This document shows positions 17,773-26,922 of a DNA stretch of 44,228 nt, piece after piece. The DNA comes from Bacillus canaveralius (GTDB taxonomy: Bacteria; Bacillota; Bacilli; Bacillales; Cytobacillaceae), in assembly GCF_002860125.1 (NCBI RefSeq), contig NZ_PGVA01000071.1:1-44228 (forward strand). Direction: 5' to 3'. Position 1 is the stretch's first letter. Each line of letters begins with the position of its first letter. The translations under genes and the position numbers were made by a program. The notes under the pieces were generated by a model. The model ran no database searches. It was not told where the DNA came from and saw only the letters and a list, made by a program, of their open reading frames with translations.

Positions 17773-18648
17773 ATGGATAACTTTAAAGATAAAATAAGGA
17801 AGCAATTTAACGAACTGACAAAAAAGGAGAAATTGGTCGCAAAATATATAGTCGATTTCCCTAAAGAAGTTGCATTCCAGACTGCAAAGCAGCTGGGTAT
17901 AGCAAGTAATACAAGTGATACCACTGTGATTCGATTGTCTTATTCACTTGGATATTCTGGATATAGTGAACTGCAGAAAGAAATTCAAGCCACTTTGTTG
18001 CAGGAATCCTCACCAACCACTGATCCTATCGAGGATTTTCGCAGCACTACTAAATCCTTAAAGGATATCAACTTGATTCAATATGTCATCGAACACGACA
18101 GTGCCTACATTCGGGCTACATTGGAACAACTGGATTACAACCAGTATAAAAAAGCAGTAGATTTATTGATTGCTTCAGAGAAGCGAATCGTTATTGGATT
18201 CCGTTCATCGTATGGTCTTGCTAATTGGCTGACATTCAGTCTTAACATTGTTGTAGGAGATACATTATTGTATCGGGGAGAAATCGAGGACGCTAATTAT
18301 ATATTATCTCAAATAGATGATAAAACTTTAGTGGTTGCCATTTCTTTCCCGCGATATACGCAGGAAACTTTCTCTTTTGTAAAAGCGGCCAAGAAAAAAG
18401 GGGCAATGGTTTTAGCGATAACAGATGATAAACTTTCTCCAATCGGACAATCCGCCGATATTTCGTTTACGGTTGTTGCGCCAGCCCCGATTCCTTTAAA
18501 GGGAATAACACCAACCTTTGCATTGCTAAATTTACTGGTTACAAGTATAGCAGCGTCTCAGGAAACAAAAGTCCAAAAGAGAATGGAAGAATATGATCAA
18601 ACAAGTGATGAATTTTTTCCTTTCACCAAAAATACTAAATGGGGGTAA
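17773..18648 (+). CDS. RpiR/MurR family transcriptional regulator
   Basis: A 291-aa regulator; the ATG at 17773 follows AGAAAGGA and gives the normal RpiR start, whereas the longer upstream frame crosses the hairpin. Residues 1-80 are the HTH domain (LTKKEKLVAKYIVDFP and the recognition region SDTTVIRLSYSLGYSGYSEL), and residues about 125-260 are a SIS domain (IVIGFRSSYGLA, VVAISFPRYTQET, VLAITDD) of the kind that binds phosphosugars or other small ligands. Likely the local regulator of the cluster; a palindrome at 4756-4772 in the operon leader is a candidate site. It is followed after 4 bases by the deacylase pseudogene. Confidence 0.88.
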   Translation: MDNFKDKIRKQFNELTKKEKLVAKYIVDFPKEVAFQTAKQLGIASNTSDTTVIRLSYSLGYSGYSELQKEIQATLLQESSPTTDPIEDFRSTTKSLKDINLIQYVIEHDSAYIRATLEQLDYNQYKKAVDLLIASEKRIVIGFRSSYGLANWLTFSLNIVVGDTLLYRGEIEDANYILSQIDDKTLVVAISFPRYTQETFSFVKAAKKKGAMVLAITDDKLSPIGQSADISFTVVAPAPIPLKGITPTFALLNLLVTSIAASQETKVQKRMEEYDQTSDEFFPFTKNTKWG

Positions 18649-18652
18649 TCAT

Positions 18653-20230
18653 ATGTTTGATATTTTAATTAAGCATGGAAAGCTCGTTGACGGTACAGGA
18701 AACCCTTGGACTGCTCTAGATATCGGTATCAAGAATGGAAAAATTACAGAAATTGGCCTATTGAAGGAACATGAAGCTAAACTTGTCATTGAAGCAGACG
18801 GACTTTTTGTCTCTCCCGGATTTATTGATACACATGTTCATTCCGATCTCTTATGCTTAAAGCCAGATATACATAAAATAAAAATTTTACAGGGGATTAC
18901 CACAGAACTTTTTGGTCAAGATGGTATTTCAGTTGCTCCTGTATCAGAAGAAACAAAACCGCTGTGGCAACAGCAGCTAAAGGGATTGAATGGAGATATT
19001 GGTGATTGGCCCTGGAATTCTATTAAAGAGTATCTCGAATACTTGGAAGATATGAGAATAGCGGGGAATGCTGCCTATCTAGTACCGCATGGAGCCGTCA
19101 GGACATTAGTCATGGGATTCGAGGGAAGGGTAGCAACCAGGGAAGAAATGGTCAAAATGCGGGAATTGGTGGAGGAAGGAATGAGGTAGGGAGCTGTCGG
19201 TATATCTACGGGGTTGGTCTACCCGCCAAATGTCTATTCAAATAAGGAAGAATTGATTGAACTTTGTAAAGGATCTGCAAAATATGGCGGAAGTTTTGTT
19301 GTTCATATTCGCAATGAAAGCAACCGATCATTGGAAGCATTAGATGAAGTCATTGATGTCGCCCGTCAGTCAGGAGTTAGACTGCATGTATCGCATTTTA
19401 AAGTAGCCGGTAAAAAAAACAGGGACAAATTTGTGAAAGCTCTTGAAAAGTTGGAGGAAGGAAGAAAAGAAGGGATCGAAATTACCTTTGATCAATATCC
19501 TTATACAGCTGGCTCAACAGTGTTTCACGCGATTTTACCACCTTGGATGCATTCAGGTGGAACCCAAGAATTATTGACACGGCTTGAGAACCCTATTGTA
19601 AGAGCACAAGTTAAGCATGATTTCGTGAATAATGATGAGTATGAGAACTGGGTAATGAATTGTGGATGGGAAAATATTATTATTACTTCTGTGTCAACCG
19701 ATAAAAACCGGGAAATTGAAGGGAAAAGTATGACGGAAATCGCAGCTTTAAGAAAGACAGAACCGGACGAAGCTGCATTTGACTTACTATTAGAAGAAAA
19801 CGCCGCAATCACGATGGTCGTCCATTGGGGCAATGAAGAAGATGTCATTTATGGAATGAAACACCCTTATCAAATCGTCGGTTCTGATAGTATATTCGGG
19901 GGAAAGCCACATCCTCGTCTATATGGAACATATCCACGAATTCTGGGGAGATATGTCCGTGAAAAAGGAATATTAACTTTAGAAGAGGCAGTCAGAAAAA
20001 TGACAGGAGCACCCGCTCAATTATTACGTCTTAGAGACCGCGGATACATCCGCGAAGGACAATGGGCAGATATCGTGGTCTTTAATTCCAATAAAATAAA
20101 TGATGAGGCAACTTATGAAAACCCATTAGCGATTCCCACAGGTATTCATTATGTTCTTGTCAACGGTGAAATCACTGTAAATGATGGAGCGTACACGGGT
20201 AGCACCGCTGGGAAGATTATTCGGCGGTAA
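18653..20230 (+). pseudogene. N-acyl-D-amino-acid deacylase (D-aminoacylase), internal TAG stop
   Basis: ATG 18653 after GGGGGTAATCAT. An amidohydrolase frame of about 525 codons, normal length for the family, interrupted by one TAG at 19187-19189 (codon 179). The same frame continues without other damage. Before the stop: GFIDTHVHSDL with metal ligands H61/H63, and GITTELFGQDGIS. After it: GAVGISTGLVYPPN, VVHIRNES, LHVSHFKVAG, VVHWGNEED and VGSDSIFGG, all family blocks. The sequence around the stop (EEGMR-stop-GAVG) fits a single substitution, for example CAG or GAG to TAG. The enzyme hydrolyses N-acyl-D-amino acids. No ribosome site supports independent restart at 19214 (TTG). Recent inactivation, suppression or sequencing error are all possible. 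Confidence 0.88.
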
Positions 20231-20373
20231 TAAACACTATCTAAGTTTTTTTCTCAATAGTTTTTATTTCTTCATTTAATCATGCTAAATATGAGTGAAG
20301 TGGATATGTAACTAATTTGCTGAATAGATGTAAATAAAATTGAAACAACAAATAAAAATTTACCGTTTTCAGA

Positions 20374-20402
20374 ATCCGGCGCCAACCAATTAAGCGCCGG
20401 AT
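20374..20402. terminator. GC-rich hairpin between converging genes
   Basis: Perfect 9-bp stem (20374-20382 with 20394-20402), 11-base loop, in the gap between the deacylase pseudogene (+) and the TetR gene (-). The flanking T-runs are weak in both directions, but the position fits a shared terminator. Confidence 0.6.
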
Positions 20403-20420
20403 GTTCTTCATTATAGGACA

Positions 20421-21320
20421 TTAACCTAACTCCTCAATTTGATGAAAAAAAGATTCAACAAGTTGATCAAGCTTTTGTACGTCTTTTTTTGCAAAAGCTG
20501 CCTGACCCGTTTTAAAGGATAAAAGGGCACTTTCAATCAGAAATTTTCGTGGGTTCTTTGAATGCAATAGCTCATCCTGAATGAATTCGAGTAACTCCAT
20601 GTATTTTGTCTGTGCTTCCCGATGGTTTAAAGCTTTTTTCAAGACTAAAACAGTATGATAAAGTTCCTGCTGAAAAGCCTGGTCGGTATTGCGACAGTCA
20701 GGCAGCAAATTTTCCAAAAGCTCAGGTTGAACTAGTTGATCACCTGATTTTGCAACTTCGTCAACCATCCGCACTATTCGCTCTACACTATATCGGACCA
20801 CTTGATGGACGCTGTGATTTGATCCATGCGCCAGTTCATGATATTTAAGGTTTTGTTGTAGAATTCCCATAAACATGATGGCGCAATCTAACAAATACGG
20901 TTTTTTACTATCATCGAAAATGTCGGTGAATCGCTGGAATAACCAACGAAGCGTTCTCAATTGACCTTGCTTAATAAATTGTTTAAGCTCTGGATCATTT
21001 GAAAAAAAGACTTCTTCAAAAAGGGATATTAACTTATTTGTTCTATTTGTCTTCAATTGCAGTTCAATCTGCTTAATGAAGATGTCAATATTTGAAGGAT
21101 TTTGACCAATCAGCAATTCATTTCGATTTTTTTCCATCTTCTTGTAGATCAATTTAAAAAGAGCGATTAATAACTCATTTTTAGAAGAAAAATAATTATA
21201 AAATGTTCCTTTGGAAATTCCGCTATAGTCCAAAATATCTTGGATGGATGTAGCTTGAAAGCCTTTATCTATAAATAATTGGTGGGCCATTTCAATAACA
21301 TGCTGTTTCCTGTCGTTCAT
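20421..21320 (-). CDS. TetR/AcrR family transcriptional regulator
   Basis: A 299-aa regulator, longer than the usual 190-220 aa. The N-terminal HTH is typical: a first helix from residue 5, then SIQDILDYSGISKGTFYNYF (25-44) and SSKNELL. The C-terminal 230 residues form a large, mostly helical ligand domain. Transcribed away from a DHA2-type MFS exporter, separated by 184 bases, the standard layout in which the TetR protein represses the exporter until a toxic ligand binds. Start ATG 21320. Confidence 0.88.
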   Translation of the reverse strand: MNDRKQHVIEMAHQLFIDKGFQATSIQDILDYSGISKGTFYNYFSSKNELLIALFKLIYKKMEKNRNELLIGQNPSNIDIFIKQIELQLKTNRTNKLISLFEEVFFSNDPELKQFIKQGQLRTLRWLFQRFTDIFDDSKKPYLLDCAIMFMGILQQNLKYHELAHGSNHSVHQVVRYSVERIVRMVDEVAKSGDQLVQPELLENLLPDCRNTDQAFQQELYHTVLVLKKALNHREAQTKYMELLEFIQDELLHSKNPRKFLIESALLSFKTGQAAFAKKDVQKLDQLVESFFHQIEELG

Positions 21321-21419
21321 CTAATCACCTTTATTAAAATTAGACTTCCTGTATAAAAATCATCGTACAATATTTTCCCCGTTTATACAAACCCATCATA
21401 CAAGGCGTTTATTTTATTG

Positions 21420-21433
21420 CAGTATTTATACTG
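21420..21433. promoter_or_regulatory. Candidate TetR operator overlapping the exporter promoter
   Basis: CAGTAT-TT-ATACTG is a perfect short palindrome that lies just upstream of TATAAT-like sequence (21437-21447) in the divergent tetR-MFS gap. A repressor bound here would cover the exporter promoter. Not proven. Confidence 0.45.
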
Positions 21434-21504
21434 TTGGTATAATATAATGTCTATGTGTAACAAGAGTATAAAAAAATGAACTAAACGTCTATAGGAGGAA
21501 TACA

Positions 21505-23034
21505 ATGGATCATTCCATAAATAACACTGATCGTCCACCATACGGGATTCTAGCTGTCCTGATGGTCGGAGCTTTCATTGCTTTTTTAAATAATACATTA
21601 TTAAATATCGCATTACCATCAATTATGACAGAATTAGATGTTGATGCACCAACCGTGCAGTGGCTGACTACAGGCTTTATGCTGGTGAACGGAATCATGA
21701 TTCCAACTACGGCTTTCTTGATTCAAAAGTATTCTGTTCGCCGCCTGTTCATAACAGCGATGGGTTTGTTTACAGCCGGGACGATTATCGCCAGTCTTGC
21801 GCATGTCTTTCCTGTTTTATTAATTGCCCGGATGGTACAGGCTTCGGGAACAGCGATTATGATGCCGTTATTAATGAATGTGATGCTGACGAGCTTCCCG
21901 CTGGAGAAACGGGGAACGGCGATGGGCATTTTTGGTCTAGTCCTAATGTTTGCACCCGCGATTGGTCCAACATTATCAGGGTGGATCATTGAACATTATG
22001 ACTGGAGAATGCTTTTCCACTTTGTAACGCCATTTGCAGCATTAATTCTATTGAGTGGCATCTTTTTGCTTAAAGATAAAAAAGATAAAGTGGAACTTCG
22101 TCTTGATTTTGTATCACTTTTGCTATCAAGCGCAGGATTTGGTGGTTTGCTCTATGGCTTCAGTTCTGCCGGCTCTAAAGGCTGGGATAGCCCACAGGTA
22201 TATGGAACGCTCACCATTGGGGCCGTTTCATTGTTAGTGTTTATTTTACGACAATTAAAACAAGACCGGCCAATGCTGAATTTCCGGATCTTTAAATTCC
22301 CTATGTTTGCTTTATCATCAGCCATTTCGATGGTCGTTACAATGGCGATGTTTTCTGGTATGCTGCTTACACCGATCTATGTGCAAACGATACGAGGTAT
22401 TTCCCCGCTTGATGCGGGTCTTATGATGCTGCCTGGTGCTATTGTGATGGCTTTAATGTCACCAATTACTGGTAGATTATTCGATAAGTTTGGCGGCCGG
22501 ATGCTAGCGATCATCGGCTTATCCATTACCGTGGTAACAAGTTATTATTTCAGTAGGTTGACGCTTGAGACGACCTATACACAGTTAATTATTTTATATA
22601 CTGTTCGAATGTTTGGGATGTCAATGGTAAACATGCCGGTTACAACAAATGGACTAAACCAACTGCCAGCTCGCTTCTACCCGCACGGTACAGCGATGAA
22701 CAATACCCTGCAGCAAGTCTCCGGTGCGATTGGAACGGCTTTGTTGGTGACGGTTATGTCAATCCGCTCAGAAACGCATGCGGAAGAACTCGCTGATTCT
22801 GCCATAAAAAACTTGACAGGACAACCAACTCCAGCTGCGCTTGCTGAAATGAAACAGCAAATCGCGATGCAGGCAATGTTGGAAGGAATTAATGATGCAT
22901 TCTTTGTGACAGTCCTTATTGCAGGCATTGCACTTGTTCTTGCTTTCTTCATCAAGCGTGCTAAACCAGCAGAAGATATAATAGAAGCAACACCATCTGA
23001 AAAAAAGATTGGAAATAAATTGGTGGAGAATTAA
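21505..23034 (+). CDS. MFS multidrug exporter, DHA2 (EmrB/QacA) type
   Basis: A 509-aa protein with about 14 spans, the DHA2 size. Start ATG 21505 after TAGGAGGAA. Visible motifs: LNIALPSIMTEL near residues 33-44, WLTTGFMLVNGIMIP, and the motif C region GLVLMFAPAIGPTLSGWI (about 145-162), characteristic of drug/proton antiporters. It likely expels lipophilic cations or antibiotics using the proton gradient, under control of the divergent TetR gene. The C-terminus is a short charged tail. Confidence 0.9.
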   Translation: MDHSINNTDRPPYGILAVLMVGAFIAFLNNTLLNIALPSIMTELDVDAPTVQWLTTGFMLVNGIMIPTTAFLIQKYSVRRLFITAMGLFTAGTIIASLAHVFPVLLIARMVQASGTAIMMPLLMNVMLTSFPLEKRGTAMGIFGLVLMFAPAIGPTLSGWIIEHYDWRMLFHFVTPFAALILLSGIFLLKDKKDKVELRLDFVSLLLSSAGFGGLLYGFSSAGSKGWDSPQVYGTLTIGAVSLLVFILRQLKQDRPMLNFRIFKFPMFALSSAISMVVTMAMFSGMLLTPIYVQTIRGISPLDAGLMMLPGAIVMALMSPITGRLFDKFGGRMLAIIGLSITVVTSYYFSRLTLETTYTQLIILYTVRMFGMSMVNMPVTTNGLNQLPARFYPHGTAMNNTLQQVSGAIGTALLVTVMSIRSETHAEELADSAIKNLTGQPTPAALAEMKQQIAMQAMLEGINDAFFVTVLIAGIALVLAFFIKRAKPAEDIIEATPSEKKIGNKLVEN

Positions 23035-23192
23035 ACCGCTCTATTTTTACACAAAAAGGTAAATATCTGTGAATTGTTGTGTGCCAAGAGATGCTGAACA
23101 ACATTAGGCAATTCGAATGGGAAATAAAACAATTAATTTGAGACTCGCGATCTTAACAGCAATTTCTATAAAAAAATACACATCCAGCAGAG

Positions 23193-23228
23193 AAAGCTTC
23201 TTATCCATTAAAATGGATAAGAAGCTTT
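23193..23228 (+). terminator. Long perfect hairpin downstream of the exporter
   Basis: A 17-bp perfect inverted repeat (23193-23209 with 23212-23228) ending in TTTTG. It lies in the 343-base gap between the MFS gene and the lipoprotein gene; the rest of that gap has no convincing gene. The near-continuous palindrome (2-base centre) is unusually long for a terminator. Confidence 0.6.
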
Positions 23229-23377
23229 TGTTATGCAGATTACCGACTAAACTACCACAGTACCATTTTCCTGTTTGTTCGCAAAAGAGTTTAACTACAC
23301 TTCATTAAGTGAAAAAATGAATGTAGTTTAAATTCCTCTAAGGGGAATAAAATTCATTTACTACGGAGGGGAAATGT

Positions 23378-23686
23378 ATGCAGCTTGATTTTAAGTCGAA
23401 GTTTCTCACTGGTGCGCTGGCCGCAGGTTTAACGCTGGGACTAACTGGATGTGGCGCTGAGCAAGATCCTCCACCGGAAGAACAAGAGGATATCGAGGAC
23501 GAACAGCAACTTCAGCAAGATGAAAAAGAAGCTATGCAAGAGGACCAAGAAAAGATTAAAGAAGCTGAACAAGAGTTACAACAAGAGCACAATGATGTAC
23601 AAACAGAACACCCGGAAGTAGAAAATGCACCGGCAGAACCAGATGAAACGGACGAGCAAGAACAAGCGGAGAACTATGCTGGGTAG
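23378..23686 (+). CDS. Small Glu/Gln-rich lipoprotein
   Basis: A 102-aa protein starting at ATG 23378 after ACGGAGGGG. A signal peptide ends in the lipobox LTGC (Cys25). The mature part is almost entirely Glu, Gln, Asp and Lys with EEQE and EQELQQEH patterns, probably a charged helix or disordered rod on the cell surface. No domain recognised. Similar acidic lipoproteins occur in Bacillus, but no function can be assigned. It is an isolated unit with its own terminator downstream. Confidence 0.75.
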   Translation: MQLDFKSKFLTGALAAGLTLGLTGCGAEQDPPPEEQEDIEDEQQLQQDEKEAMQEDQEKIKEAEQELQQEHNDVQTEHPEVENAPAEPDETDEQEQAENYAG

Positions 23687-23784
23687 ACAGCTTAAGACTT
23701 AAGAAAATCAGTTGTTTCCTCACTGGCTCAAGTAAACCGGTTTTTTCGAATATCAAAATGAGTTGACAGTGTAGAAGTAAAGAA

Positions 23785-23812
23785 TAGCCCTCCATTTCTT
23801 TTTGGGAGGGCT
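23785..23812. terminator. Bidirectional terminator between lipoprotein and subtilase genes
   Basis: Perfect 8-bp G+C-rich stem (23785-23792 with 23805-23812) with a 12-base T-rich loop, between converging genes. Confidence 0.7.
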
Positions 23813-23842
23813 TGATTGTTTTCAATACATTAATAGTGTTTA

Positions 23843-25309
23843 TTATCTTGTTAAAGCATTGTAAATATTTGCTTCTCCCGAGCCGTATAGTGGATCCTTG
23901 CCATTCTTGCCATAATCAATAGCGGTTTGTTTGATTAGCGCTGTTACTTGAGCAGGACTTAGTTCAGGGTGAGCCGCTTTAATAACTCCTGCAATACCGG
24001 ATACTTTTGGAGAAGCCATTGAAGTTCCATGCAGCAAGGCATAGCTGTGAAGATTGGAAGTAATGTATGGAGCCATATACGTTGGCCATGTGCTTAATGT
24101 TCTATAATGGAAATCTCGCAACTTCAAATCACGAGTATCGTGATACAAGGGACCATTATCGCCGCCGGGCGCTGCCACATCGATTGAACGGGAACCGTAG
24201 TTAGAATAAAACGCAATTTGATCAGTTGACCATTTATTTGAAGAAGAAACGGTAACAACACCCGGAAGCTGTCCTGGAACTTCAATCGACGCACCTTTGA
24301 ATTGGTATCCCAGCTCCCCGTATGTTGCGTTCATATAATCTGTGATCTCTGTCGGATTATTAAGATTTAATGATTCATTCCCTGCAGCTACGACAACGGT
24401 TACGTTTTTCTTAACAGCATATTGGATCGCCCGTTTCCAAACAAGCATATCGGCTACATCACTATATGAACCGCTATGTTGATATGTGTAACGGGATAGT
24501 GCATCAAATCCGCCAATTGACATGTTGATTACGTCCACACCATCATCTGCTGCTTGAATAATGGCATCCGCAATCCATGATGTGGCCGCTCCTGCGTTAG
24601 CTGGAAACACCCGATAAGCACGAATGCCAAGCTCCGGACCAACACCTTGTACTTTTCCATTTCCAGCAATCGATCCAGCTACATGTGTTCCGTGGCCATC
24701 GCGGTCTAAATAGTCATTTGGATCGCCTGTTTCTGTCGTGTCGTCTCCAAAAGCTCCTACTGGTACAAAATTTTCACCACCGAGCAAGTTGCCTTTAAGG
24801 TCTGGGTGGTTTAGATCAATTCCGGTATCGATAACTCCAACCACAGCACCGCTCCCTTTTTGAATATCGTACGAAGCACCGTCGTTGGTTACATTGTGAA
24901 TATCCCACTGGTAATCCCAATAACTATCAATGTTCTCTGGTTGCGGAATGTCCGTAACAGGCTGTCCATCGGCAGCAGCAGGATCATTCTTTTTGTAGTC
25001 AAGCTGATGCTTCATTTCCAAGTTTGCAGCTTGAACATTGGAAATGGATTTTATATTTGATAGAAAGGCATCGTTGGATGATTCCACTTCCAAACTTCCG
25101 ATTTCAGGTAACGCGCGAGCTACTTTACCGCCAGCTTTTGCGATCGCCTCTGAATAGTTATTGGGAAGATCGTGTTGAAAAGCGACCAAATATTTTTTTG
25201 CAACGGGCTTTGCAGAGTTTGCTGCTCTGGCTTCAGATAAACTCGTCCCTGCAATGATACTGCATGCTAAAGTGGCAGCAACGACAGAAGATAAAAGCTT
25301 ATATTTCAT
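23843..25309 (-). CDS. Secreted subtilisin-like serine protease (S8)
   Basis: A 488-aa preproprotease. A signal peptide (residues 1-29/30, cleavage near SEARA-ANS) is followed by an I9-type propeptide (KKYLVAFQHDLPNNYSEA to about 105). The catalytic domain has the full triad: D161 (VIDTGID), H206 (GHGTHVAG) and S430 (HGTSMASPKVSG), with oxyanion N311 (AAGNES). The segment between 380 and 425 is longer than in subtilisin BPN' (about 30 extra residues before the Ser motif). Start ATG 25309 after GGAGGG. Exported extracellular protease; it would supply peptides but has no visible operon link. Confidence 0.93.
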   Translation of the reverse strand: MKYKLLSSVVAATLACSIIAGTSLSEARAANSAKPVAKKYLVAFQHDLPNNYSEAIAKAGGKVARALPEIGSLEVESSNDAFLSNIKSISNVQAANLEMKHQLDYKKNDPAAADGQPVTDIPQPENIDSYWDYQWDIHNVTNDGASYDIQKGSGAVVGVIDTGIDLNHPDLKGNLLGGENFVPVGAFGDDTTETGDPNDYLDRDGHGTHVAGSIAGNGKVQGVGPELGIRAYRVFPANAGAATSWIADAIIQAADDGVDVINMSIGGFDALSRYTYQHSGSYSDVADMLVWKRAIQYAVKKNVTVVVAAGNESLNLNNPTEITDYMNATYGELGYQFKGASIEVPGQLPGVVTVSSSNKWSTDQIAFYSNYGSRSIDVAAPGGDNGPLYHDTRDLKLRDFHYRTLSTWPTYMAPYITSNLHSYALLHGTSMASPKVSGIAGVIKAAHPELSPAQVTALIKQTAIDYGKNGKDPLYGSGEANIYNALTR

Positions 25310-25561
25310 CTAATCCCTCCATGAATTATATTATAAAACATACTTACATATTTAACGGGACCGGAGAAATATCCTTCTTGCATGCCACAAACAATCAAAA
25401 ACAGGAAAAAAGGCACAGAGTATAGCTTGTCCAGTACAATTTTGGAATTAGCCAGTTGAAAGTCTGATGGTGGTGAGAAACTGCTCTTTGCGCCGAATCG
25501 ACTGGCAAAATATCAGTTTAAAATTAAGCTGTTTACACATCCTAACAGTGGAGGTGAGACA

Positions 25562-25738
25562 ATGGAAAACCGGAATCCAAAACAACCAACTACGAATAAT
25601 CAAAATACCGATACGATGGCTGACATTCGGCAAGGGTTTATTGAAACGATCGGAGAGTCTGCAACAGAAGCGAATATTACGTTGGATAGCGATCGAATCA
25701 TTCGAGAAAGAAGTGTTCTTGATAACGACCAATTATAA
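25562..25738 (+). CDS. Small hypothetical protein (58 aa)
   Basis: ATG 25562 with the strong ribosome site GTGGAGGTGAG. The protein is hydrophilic: an Asn/Gln/Thr-rich first 17 residues, then DIRQGFIETIGESATEAN and a charged C-terminal stretch ending in DNDQL. No domain recognised. A short inverted repeat with TTTT (25737-25755) separates it from the next gene, whose ribosome site is equally strong. Confidence 0.6.
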   Translation: MENRNPKQPTTNNQNTDTMADIRQGFIETIGESATEANITLDSDRIIRERSVLDNDQL

Positions 25739-25779
25739 CGCCCTGATTGGCGTTTTCTGTTTAAAAGGAGGTGTGTTGG

Positions 25780-26070
25780 ATGGACAGCATGAAAGTAAGG
25801 TATCAAATCAAAAATTTGTATCTGAAAGTGGGCAATGTTACTCGTGACCAGGAGAGCTATGTTCTTTTAAAAGCTTTTGATGACAGTAATAATGAAATTG
25901 TATTGGAACTTACACACGAACAAGCTGGATTTCTCGAAGATCAGTTTTACGAAGCAAATCGCCGCTGGGAGGATCGGATTTCTACAGTCGAACCTGTATC
26001 GGATACTGAATTAGCACCCCATGTGTTCGAATTTAACGATGAGTATAATGGGGATCAATATACACCTTAG
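25780..26070 (+). CDS. Hypothetical protein (96 aa)
   Basis: ATG 25780 follows AAAGGAGGTG at 25764-25773; the earlier GTG lies inside that site. The sequence alternates beta-type (VRYQIKNLYLKVGN, SYVLLKAFDDSNNEIVLELT) and helical, acidic parts, with no membrane span or signal. I do not recognise the family. It may be cotranscribed with the 58-aa gene 42 bases upstream. A hairpin terminator follows at 26103-26129. Confidence 0.65.
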   Translation: MDSMKVRYQIKNLYLKVGNVTRDQESYVLLKAFDDSNNEIVLELTHEQAGFLEDQFYEANRRWEDRISTVEPVSDTELAPHVFEFNDEYNGDQYTP

Positions 26071-26102
26071 TTCTGTGGTTAGTTCATTTTAATACGTTGA
26101 AT

Positions 26103-26129
26103 GAGTGTATTGCACGTGCAGATACACTC
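26103..26129 (+). terminator. Terminator of the 96-aa gene
   Basis: 8-bp perfect stem (26103-26110 with 26122-26129) enclosing an inner palindrome (TGCACGTGCA), followed by TATTTGTTTT. Confidence 0.65.
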
Positions 26130-26171
26130 TATTTGTTTTGGATCACATATCGTTAGGTGAACAATATAAAA

Positions 26172-26191
26172 GCCCAATTATAAAATTGGGC
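26172..26191 (-). terminator. Terminator of the DUF2512 gene
   Basis: 8-bp perfect stem (26172-26179 with 26184-26191), 4-base loop, with TTTTATAT following on the - strand, just beyond the stop at 26200. Confidence 0.75.
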
Positions 26192-26199
26192 CAAGTCAA

Positions 26200-26682
26200 T
26201 TACTTTCTCTTTTTCTTTTTTGAGTTGTTCTTTTTTGGACTTCTCACATCAGGTCTGACAGGTGCCAATTCTTCTGCCGCTTCCGTTTGAATCAGGTTAT
26301 TGTTAACTGTCGCATTTCGGTTCTCGTTAGTGCGTTCCGTTCTTTCCGCGCGTCTAGGTACAATACGATGATACAAGTATTCAGAGAATGCGATGGCAAT
26401 GGAAGAAAATAAAGCAGCTGTAGATACATCGTCCACAAACGCTACATTTCTAGTCATAAAGTAAATGACGATGAATGCTATCCCAAAGTCAGCGATAGAA
26501 GCTGACAGATTATTTGTTCTACGCAATATAAGCAAATCACCCATAATATAACTTAACACAGTGAATACCACAGTTATCATTAGAACTTCCGTAAATCCTA
26601 AATTGTAAAATAACCCAAGAATAATACCTAGAATAATCAGCGTCGAAATAAACTTAATCGAAATCGCCAATGCATGCCGCAT
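26200..26682 (-). CDS. DUF2512 (YndM-like) membrane protein
   Basis: A 160-aa protein with four predicted spans in residues 8-105 (ISIKFISTLIILGIILGLFY, then EVLMITVVFTVLSYIMGDL and others), containing GDLLILRRTNN, a hallmark of this Bacillus family. The C-terminal 55 residues are hydrophilic and end in a Lys-rich tail. Function of the family is unknown. ATG 26682 is preceded on the - strand by AAGGAG. Confidence 0.75.
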   Translation of the reverse strand: MRHALAISIKFISTLIILGIILGLFYNLGFTEVLMITVVFTVLSYIMGDLLILRRTNNLSASIADFGIAFIVIYFMTRNVAFVDDVSTAALFSSIAIAFSEYLYHRIVPRRAERTERTNENRNATVNNNLIQTEAAEELAPVRPDVRSPKKNNSKKKKRK

Positions 26683-26922
26683 CTGATCAACTCCTTTTTA
26701 AGTTTATTTTGCTCGTCCTGTTTCAAAGTATACTCAGGAATCTTAGATGCAGGAGACCCGATCCGACCAGTTTAAATTTTTCGATAACTTCGCTCTATTG
26801 AAGAACATTATTGAATTTCCTCATTGAATAATAAAGAAGTTTAACTGCAGAAGGAAATCTAAAATAAGTGAAGAATTTTATTTATATGGATTGAACATTA
26901 GTAGCGTTTTGGGGGAAGAACT

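Noticed and set aside
19214-20230. Separate gene for the second half of the D-aminoacylase
   Set aside because: The only start is a TTG without a ribosome site, it is in the same frame as the first half, and it would lack the HxH metal ligands.
23117-23308. 63-aa frame in the gap after the MFS exporter
   Set aside because: It runs across the 36-base palindrome, lacks a ribosome site and has no protein-like composition.
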